Shown piece after piece: positions 6,590 to 11,209 of a stretch of DNA of 11,209 nucleotides. The DNA comes from Chersky-822 sp035553055 (GTDB lineage: Bacteria; Actinomycetota; Actinomycetes; Streptosporangiales; Streptosporangiaceae): assembly GCA_035553055.1 (NCBI GenBank), contig DATNEK010000084.1:1-11209 (forward strand). Reading direction: 5' to 3'. The notes below the pieces were generated by a model, which did not search any database, was not told where the DNA came from, and saw only the letters and a program-made list of their open reading frames with translations. The position numbers and the translations under genes are program-made. Position 1 is the stretch's first letter, and each line of letters opens with the position of its first letter.

Positions 6590-6605
6590 CTAATCGGAGA
6601 TTTAG
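6590..6605. promoter_or_regulatory. AT-rich imperfect inverted repeat, possible operator in the ATPase/binding-protein gap
   Basis: The 126-nt gap 6499-6624 is distinctly AT-richer than its surroundings. CTAATC and GATTTAG form an imperfect inverted repeat (one extra T) around GGA. The hexamer AGATTT occurs at 6579-6584 and again at 6598-6603, 19 bp apart, about two helical turns. No convincing -35/-10 pair was found, so an internal promoter or operator for the binding-protein gene is only suggested. Confidence 0.25.
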
Positions 6606-6624
6606 CGGCCGCGCAATCTACTCA

Positions 6625-8661
6625 TCACTTCAGCGCGACGTTTCCTTGCAGCTCCCTAAGCCGGTCAATTGGGATGTGGCAGCTGATGAAGTGCCCTGGT
6701 TCGACTTCGGCAAGCGGCGGTTCGACTGACTCGCATACCCCTGTCGCAAGCCGTCGGGGGCAGCGGGTATGGAACACGCAGCCGGACGGTGGGTTCGCGG
6801 CTGACGGAATTTCGCCGACCAGCTTAACGCGGTCCGCGCGTTGGCCGTGCAGGCTCGGCACAGCTGAGAGCAGTGCCTCCGTGTAAGGGTGATGCGGCCC
6901 GCCGAACACCTGCTCGGCTGGCCCGAGTTCAAGCAGCCTGCCGAGGTAGAGCACGGCGATCCGGTCGGACAGGTATCGCACGACCCCGAGGTCGTGCGAT
7001 ATGAACAGGTAGGTTACCTGCTCTTTAGCCTGCAGGTCGGCCAGCAGGTTGAGTATCGCCGCCTGCACAGACACATCGAGCGCGGAAGTCGGCTCGTCGC
7101 AGACCACGAGCCTGGGCCCGCCGCCGAAGGCCCTGGCGATGGCGACGCGCTGCTTGAGGCCGCCGGAAAGCTGACCGGGCCGAAGGCCCAGATGCCGCTT
7201 TTCCATCCTGACCGACCTGATCAGATCGTTCAGGCGTTCGGTCAGCCTGCTGCCTGACAACCCGGCGAGCCTGCGCAGCGGCTGGCTGATCAGCCAGCGC
7301 ACCGAGCGACGCCGGTTCAGCGCCGAGTCCGGGTTCTGGAACACGATCTGCAGATCCTTGAGCTGATCGATCGGCCGGCCGCGCACGCCGGCGGCGAGCG
7401 GCTGACCGTCGAACTCAACGACGGATCCCTGATCGGGTTCGGTCAGGCCGAGCAGGGCGCGGGCCAGCGTTGTCTTGCCGCTGCCAGACTCGCCGACAAG
7501 CCCGAGAGTCTCGCCCCGCATGATCGATATGTCCACGCTCGTCAGCGCCCGCAGGGCGCTGCGACCAGAGCCGAACGTCTTGCTGAGCGACTTGATCGTC
7601 ACGATCGGCTCGACGAGCGTGGTGGCAGCAGTGCCGAGCGACACGTCGGCAGGCGTCGACCTTGGCAACTCGGCCGCTTCCGCGTGCCGGTAGCACCGGG
7701 CGGCGTGACCGGGGCCGACGTCGAAGGCCGGCGGCGGCGCCTCGCGGCACTCGGCAATGGCCAGCGAACAGCGCTCGGCGAAGATGCACCCACTAATCGC
7801 GGCTCCAGGCTGCGGCAGGAACCCGGGTATCGCGTCGAGACGGCCGTGGTCCTTGCGCTGGCCACGCCGTGGAATGCAGCGCAGCAAGCCGACCGTGTAG
7901 GGGTGGCGCGACGCCTCGAATACCTGGTCGGCGGGGCCCTCCTCGACGAGTTCGCCGGCGTAGAGCACGCCAACCCGATCGCACATCTTGGCCACCACGG
8001 CCAGGTTGTGGCTGATGAACAGCACCGTGGTGGCCATCTGTTCGCGAAGGCCAGCCACGAGGTCGAGAATCTCGGCTTCGACGGTGGCGTCGAGCGCGGT
8101 CGTCGGCTCATCAAGGATCAGCAGCGCCGGCTCGGCGGCGAGCGCCATCGCGATCACCACCCGCTGCGCCATGCCGCCGGAGAGTTCGTGCGGGTAGGCG
8201 TTCATGACCCGGCCAGTGTCGGCGATCTGGACCCTGCGCAGCATGTCCTGCGCACGATCAAGCGCCGCCGCGCGGTCGAGCCCGGCGATCTCGAATACCT
8301 CGGCGATCTGACGGCCGGCCTTCATCGACGGGTTGAGCGCGCGTCCTGGCTCCTGGTACACCATCGACACGGTCCTGGCCCGCAGGTCGCGCAGCGCGGA
8401 GGTCGACATCGCAAGCGGGTCGAGTCCGTTGATCCTGACTGAGCCGCCGCTGACCCGGCCGTTGCGCGCGAGGTACCTGGTCAGCGCGAGCGCGATCGTG
8501 GACTTGCCTGACCCTGACTCGCCGACCAGGCCGTACGACTCCCTGCGGCCGACCTGGAATGACACATCCCTCACCACGGGACGGTCCTGACCGCGCACCC
8601 GGTAGGTGATCTCCAGGTGCTCGACCGCCAAGGTCGGCCCGGCGGAGGTGTCCTCGGTCAT
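6625..8661 (-). CDS. Fused two-domain ABC importer ATPase (DppD-DppF type)
   Basis: One 678-residue chain carries both cytoplasmic ATPases that power the importer; in many bacteria these are two genes. The first domain has Walker A GESGSGKST (47-55), signature LSGGMAQR (160-167), Walker B LLILDEP with E185, and switch H218. The second has Walker A GESGSGKTT (390-398), Q442, signature LSGGLKQR (498-505), Walker B LVVCDEP with E523, and H556. Both active sites look intact. Each half ends in the Opp/Dpp C-terminal domain with four Cys: C292, C298, C305, C323 and C628, C634, C643, C661 (C-x5-C-x6/8-C-x17-C). In OppD/DppD-type proteins such cysteines hold a [4Fe-4S] cluster. The start is ATG 8661, which overlaps the permease stop as ATGA with AGGTGA 7 nt upstream, rather than an earlier in-frame ATG at 8751 inside the permease gene. 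Confidence 0.95.
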   Translation of the reverse strand: MTEDTSAGPTLAVEHLEITYRVRGQDRPVVRDVSFQVGRRESYGLVGESGSGKSTIALALTRYLARNGRVSGGSVRINGLDPLAMSTSALRDLRARTVSMVYQEPGRALNPSMKAGRQIAEVFEIAGLDRAAALDRAQDMLRRVQIADTGRVMNAYPHELSGGMAQRVVIAMALAAEPALLILDEPTTALDATVEAEILDLVAGLREQMATTVLFISHNLAVVAKMCDRVGVLYAGELVEEGPADQVFEASRHPYTVGLLRCIPRRGQRKDHGRLDAIPGFLPQPGAAISGCIFAERCSLAIAECREAPPPAFDVGPGHAARCYRHAEAAELPRSTPADVSLGTAATTLVEPIVTIKSLSKTFGSGRSALRALTSVDISIMRGETLGLVGESGSGKTTLARALLGLTEPDQGSVVEFDGQPLAAGVRGRPIDQLKDLQIVFQNPDSALNRRRSVRWLISQPLRRLAGLSGSRLTERLNDLIRSVRMEKRHLGLRPGQLSGGLKQRVAIARAFGGGPRLVVCDEPTSALDVSVQAAILNLLADLQAKEQVTYLFISHDLGVVRYLSDRIAVLYLGRLLELGPAEQVFGGPHHPYTEALLSAVPSLHGQRADRVKLVGEIPSAANPPSGCVFHTRCPRRLATGVCESVEPPLAEVEPGHFISCHIPIDRLRELQGNVALK

Positions 8662-9536
8662 GATGAGATCACCTGCTCGATGGAATCGGTGACCAGGTTT
8701 ACCGCCATCACCAAAGAGGCGATTGCCAGCGCGGGAAACAGCGTCTCCCACCAGTACCCGGCACCGAGCAGCCCGTAGTTGGCGGCGATGTCACCGCCCC
8801 AGTCCGGGGTTGGCTGCTGCACGCCGAAGCCAAGGAATGACAACGTGGCGACGGCGAAAATGGCGTACCCGAGTCGCACGGTGAACTCGACGACGATGAC
8901 AGGCAGCACGTTCGGCAATATTTCCGCGAACATAATGTAGGCCGGCCGCTCGCCGAGCAACCTTGCCGACGACAGGTAGTCGAGCTGGCTTTCCACCAGT
9001 ACCGCCGTCCTGACGGTGCGCGCGATCAGCGGCGTGAAGATGAAACCGACGACGATGATCAGCGTCAGCGATGACGGTCCGACAGCGACGATGAACAAGA
9101 ACGCCACGATGACGACCGGCAGCGCGAGCACGGCCTCGACGATCCGCCCGAGCACGGCGTCGACGACGCCGCCGAGGTACCCCATCGCGAGGCCGATCGC
9201 TGTGCCGCAGGCCGTGCCGAGCAAGGTAGCGAGCGGCGCGATCAGCAAGATGTCCCTGGCGCCCACGATGACCCTGGAAAGCACGTCGCGACCGAGCGGG
9301 TCGGTGCCGAAAAGGTGAGCGCCCGACGGGCTGGTGTTCTTGGCGATCAGTTGCTGTACGAGCGGGTCGAACGGGGCGATGAGGTGGCCGAAGATCCCGC
9401 AGATCACCCAGAACAGCAGCACAGCCGCGCCGATGAGGAAGGTCGGCTTGCGCAGCAGCAGCCGCCACGGGGCTGGCGGGGCGGCGAGGGCGCGGGCGAC
9501 AGCTACCTCGCCTGGTGCCGCCGTCAGCTCGCTCAC
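8658..9536 (-). CDS. ABC importer permease, DppC/OppC type
   Basis: A 292-residue inner-membrane subunit that pairs with the DppB-type permease to form the channel. It shows a cytoplasmic N-terminus, a first membrane helix near 33-53, then the family motif FGTDPLGRDVLSRVI (76-90). A five-helix transport domain follows with helices near 96-120, 127-150, 156-178, 211-235 and 266-286. The EAA-type coupling loop that docks on the ATPase is ARLLGERPAYIMFAEILPN (191-209). SFLGFGVQQPTPDWG (233-247) is typical of DppC/OppC. It begins with GTG 9536, sharing four bases (GTGA) with the upstream permease stop, and its own stop overlaps the ATPase start by four bases. Coupled translation at equal levels is expected. 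Confidence 0.94.
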   Translation of the reverse strand: MSELTAAPGEVAVARALAAPPAPWRLLLRKPTFLIGAAVLLFWVICGIFGHLIAPFDPLVQQLIAKNTSPSGAHLFGTDPLGRDVLSRVIVGARDILLIAPLATLLGTACGTAIGLAMGYLGGVVDAVLGRIVEAVLALPVVIVAFLFIVAVGPSSLTLIIVVGFIFTPLIARTVRTAVLVESQLDYLSSARLLGERPAYIMFAEILPNVLPVIVVEFTVRLGYAIFAVATLSFLGFGVQQPTPDWGGDIAANYGLLGAGYWWETLFPALAIASLVMAVNLVTDSIEQVISS

Positions 9537-10486
9537 GCGGAGACACCGACCCTGAGCCGGGGATTAAGTACCGTGTAAAGCACGTCGGCGATCAGCGTCG
9601 CCACCATGTAGACGGTGCCGACGACGAGGATGCCGGCTTCGAGCATCGGGAAGTCCTTGCCGTTCGCCGCGGTGAGTATGAGCCCGCCGATGCCCTGGTA
9701 TCGGAAGAGTTGCTCGACCACTACGAGGCCGCCGATCAGGTACCCGGTCTGGGTCGCGATCACGGTGACGGTAGGCAGCAACGAGTTCCGCAGGACGTGC
9801 CGCCTGATCACCACGCTGCGCGGAAGCCCTTTCAGCGTCGCCGTGCGCGCGTAGTCCGAGTCGAGCGCCTCGACTGTGCCCGCTCGCGCCATCCTGGCGA
9901 TGTAGCCGAACAGGACGAGAACCAGCGGAATAACAGGCAAGATCAGATGATCAAGCTGGTCGGGAATCGAGGCGCCCGCGCTGGTTGACGCCTGGAATGG
10001 CAGCGCCTTCAGCGCGATGCCGAAGACGATGATCAAGACGATCCCCGAGACGAACTCAGGTACCGTCGATGCCGCCAGTCCGGTCAGGGAGATCACCCGG
10101 TCGGTGGCACGGCCGACGTGGAGCGCGGCGAACACGCCGCCCGCGATCCCGAGCGGGATGATGATCACCAAGGCGAGCACGGCCAGCTTCGCCGAGTTGC
10201 CGAGCGCGGCCACGACGAACGGCTCGACCGGCGACCTGAACGTATAGGAGGTCCCCATGTTGCCGCGCAGCAGCCCGCCGATCCAGCCTAGGTACTGCAC
10301 GATCAGCGGCCGGTCGACGCCAAGCTGGTGATCGTAGGCGCGGACAGCTGCCTGCGACGCGAACGGCCCGAGCACCGCCCGGCCAGGGTCACCAGGCAGC
10401 ACCTGCCCGGCAAGGAAGACGATCAGGCTGAGCAGCCAGAGCGTGACGATGGCCAGGCCAATCCGCCTGAGCAGGTACCGCGTCAC
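9533..10486 (-). CDS. ABC importer permease, DppB/OppB type
   Basis: A 317-residue inner-membrane subunit with the classic DppB layout. MTRYLLRRIG leads into the first helix (about 9-30) and PGDP (31-34). Then come the periplasmic GVDRPLIVQYLGWI segment (56-69) and GNMGTSY (75-81). Helices follow near 100-122, 135-157, 183-198, 239-260 and 284-305. The EAA coupling loop is ARTATLKGLPRSVVIRRHVLRN (213-234). The start is GTG 10486 with AAGGAGG (10491-10497) four nt before it; a longer frame to 10564 would add a non-family N-terminus that runs back into the promoter region. It is first gene of the importer operon, and its stop overlaps the DppC-type start by four bases. Confidence 0.93.
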   Translation of the reverse strand: MTRYLLRRIGLAIVTLWLLSLIVFLAGQVLPGDPGRAVLGPFASQAAVRAYDHQLGVDRPLIVQYLGWIGGLLRGNMGTSYTFRSPVEPFVVAALGNSAKLAVLALVIIIPLGIAGGVFAALHVGRATDRVISLTGLAASTVPEFVSGIVLIIVFGIALKALPFQASTSAGASIPDQLDHLILPVIPLVLVLFGYIARMARAGTVEALDSDYARTATLKGLPRSVVIRRHVLRNSLLPTVTVIATQTGYLIGGLVVVEQLFRYQGIGGLILTAANGKDFPMLEAGILVVGTVYMVATLIADVLYTVLNPRLRVGVSA

Positions 10487-10490
10487 GCTG

Positions 10491-10497
10491 CCTCCTT
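10491..10497 (-). promoter_or_regulatory. Ribosome binding site of the first permease gene
   Basis: The minus strand reads AAGGAGG, a full anti-Shine-Dalgarno match, four nt before GTG 10486. The spacing is short but usable, and no other start is supported. Confidence 0.75.
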
Positions 10498-10535
10498 GGC
10501 GGGCCGGCAGATGGCACCGGCCGACAAACACGATC

Positions 10536-10564
10536 AGCCTAGTTGGGGGGTTCAACGGCGGCAA
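10536..10564 (-). promoter_or_regulatory. Candidate promoter of the ABC importer operon
   Basis: On the minus strand TTGCCG (10564-10559) and TAGGCT (10541-10536) are separated by exactly 17 bp. The -35 matches TTGACA at four of six positions, and the -10 fits the actinobacterial TANNNT form. Transcription would start near 10529, giving a leader of about 43 nt that includes the ribosome site. The gap 10487-10688 holds no other open gene; no clear promoter was found for the plus-strand gene. Confidence 0.5.
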
Positions 10565-10667
10565 TCTTCGCCTGAACGTGCGTAAGTGGTACAGACCTTA
10601 GGCGCTGTTCACTGTGCGTGCACTTGCCGCAGGTCGGCCGGGAGCGGCCAAGCGAGCCGGGAAGGGC

Positions 10668-10676
10668 GGAGGGAGG
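10668..10676 (+). promoter_or_regulatory. Ribosome binding site of the thioredoxin-like gene
   Basis: GGAGGGAGG ends 12 nt before GTG 10689, a rather long spacing. An ATG at 10678 lies too close to it and opens only a nine-codon frame that ends at 10707. Confidence 0.55.
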
Positions 10677-10688
10677 TATGTTCACTAC

Positions 10689-11209
10689 GTGTTCGCGAAT
10701 CGGGTGAACGGGCGGCGGTCGCCGCGCGGCAAGCTGGCCGCCATCGCGCTCGTTGTCGTCGGCGCGGTGGTGCTCTCGACCGCGACCGTGCTCGGGCTGC
10801 ACTGGGCGACCGCCCCGTCCCCCAAGGCGCCTGCCATGGCGCGAACTCAGGGGCTCGGCTTCACCAAACTCGACCGCCAGGCGCCTGCCGTGCTGCTGCC
10901 TAGCCTGCTCGGCTCGGGGACCGTCAGCGTCGCGAGGCTGGCCGGCAAGCCGATCGTGCTCAACTTCTGGGCTTCGACCTGCGAGGTGTGCAAGTCGGAG
11001 ACTCCCGCCCTGGCCAGTGTCGCCCGCGCGCTCGGCGACAAGGTCACCTTCGTCGGCATCGACTCGGTCGACCGGCAGGGGCCAGCGACCGCGTTCATCA
11101 CGAAGTACCACGTGCCTTACCCGATCGGGTTCGACCCGGACGGCACCGCGGCGATCAAGTACGGCGTGGTCGCGCTGCCGGTCACGTTCTTCCTTTCGCC
11201 GTCGGGAAA
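10689..11209 (+). CDS. Membrane-anchored thioredoxin-fold protein, TlpA/ResA-like (3' end beyond window)
   Basis: The first 173 residues are present; the frame is open at the right edge. A basic N-terminus and one hydrophobic segment (about 16-37) form an uncleaved anchor or signal, placing the domain outside the membrane. The redox domain begins near 57 with GFTKLDRQAPAVLLP. The active site WASTCEVC (94-101) has C98 and C101, and the cis-proline is P164 in VALPVTFFL. Such TlpA/ResA-type proteins reduce or shuffle disulfides, often of apocytochrome c during heme attachment, so a neighbour such as CcdA or Ccs would be expected to the right; that is inference. Start GTG 10689 has GGAGGGAGG upstream; GTG 10704 is an in-frame alternative. 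It diverges from the importer operon with about 200 bp between. Confidence 0.88.
   Translation, partial: MFANRVNGRRSPRGKLAAIALVVVGAVVLSTATVLGLHWATAPSPKAPAMARTQGLGFTKLDRQAPAVLLPSLLGSGTVSVARLAGKPIVLNFWASTCEVCKSETPALASVARALGDKVTFVGIDSVDRQGPATAFITKYHVPYPIGFDPDGTAAIKYGVVALPVTFFLSPSG

Noticed and set aside
6580..6600. TTAGGTAGG-like sequence before the binding-protein gene, considered as an iron-regulator (IdeR/DmdR) box
   Set aside because: Only one half-site resembles TTAGGTTAGG; the second half of the palindrome is absent.
9515..9988. Long plus-strand open frames opposite the permease, ATPase and GT4 genes
   Set aside because: High-GC antisense shadows: low-complexity Arg/Ala/Gly-rich translations without motifs, opposite genes with intact family signatures.
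2682..10620. Shared 9-mer CTGTTCACT in both divergent intergenic regions (near 2684 and near 10615), possible common operator
   Set aside because: One 9-mer shared between two 200-bp regions is expected by chance fairly often, and its flanks and orientation do not match further.
10678..10707. Nine-codon upstream frame (ATG at 10678) overlapping the thioredoxin-like start, possible leader peptide
   Set aside because: The ribosome site GGAGG ends 1 nt before this ATG, too close for efficient initiation; likely chance.

Overview
The window is 11.2 kb of high-GC DNA. Dense gene packing, frequent GTG starts (six of the nine starts), strong GGAGG ribosome sites, 4-nt and 14-nt stop/start overlaps and a twin-arginine lipoprotein signal all point to an actinomycete (Actinomycetota). 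The genus cannot be named from sequence alone. No rRNA, tRNA, CRISPR array, transposase or phage gene was seen, so this looks like ordinary chromosome.

Left part (1-3919), a sugar/glycan locus. A minus-strand operon runs GT4 glycosyltransferase (2609->1290), class I SAM-dependent methyltransferase (1303->584), then an alpha/alpha-toroid protein of the prenyltransferase/squalene-oxidase-repeat type (597-> off the left edge). Its genes are joined by two identical 14-nt overlaps (ATG-N8-TGA). Divergent from it is a plus-strand GDP-mannose 4,6-dehydratase of the short type (2861-3919). Together they look like a route that makes a GDP-6-deoxyhexose and builds or methylates a glycan or glycolipid. 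I know of no assigned function for this set, and it is the best candidate here for an undescribed system.

Middle (3934-4746). A VIT1/CCC1-type Fe/Mn transporter on the minus strand converges on the dehydratase with a 14-bp gap. A perfect 15-bp inverted repeat (4758-4802) separates it from the next operon and is probably that operon's terminator.

Right part (4816-10486), a complete peptide/nickel-family (Dpp/Opp-type) ABC importer operon on the minus strand. The order is permease B, permease C, a fused two-domain ATPase (DppD-DppF in one chain, each half with a four-Cys Fe-S-type motif), and last a Tat-exported lipoprotein substrate-binding protein. The first three genes overlap by 4 nt. The binding-protein gene follows a 126-nt AT-rich gap that may hold its own control element. 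A promoter-like -35/-10 pair with 17-bp spacing lies upstream of the first permease.

Right edge (10689-11209). A membrane-anchored thioredoxin-fold protein (TlpA/ResA-like, CEVC active site) starts divergently from the importer operon and runs off the window.
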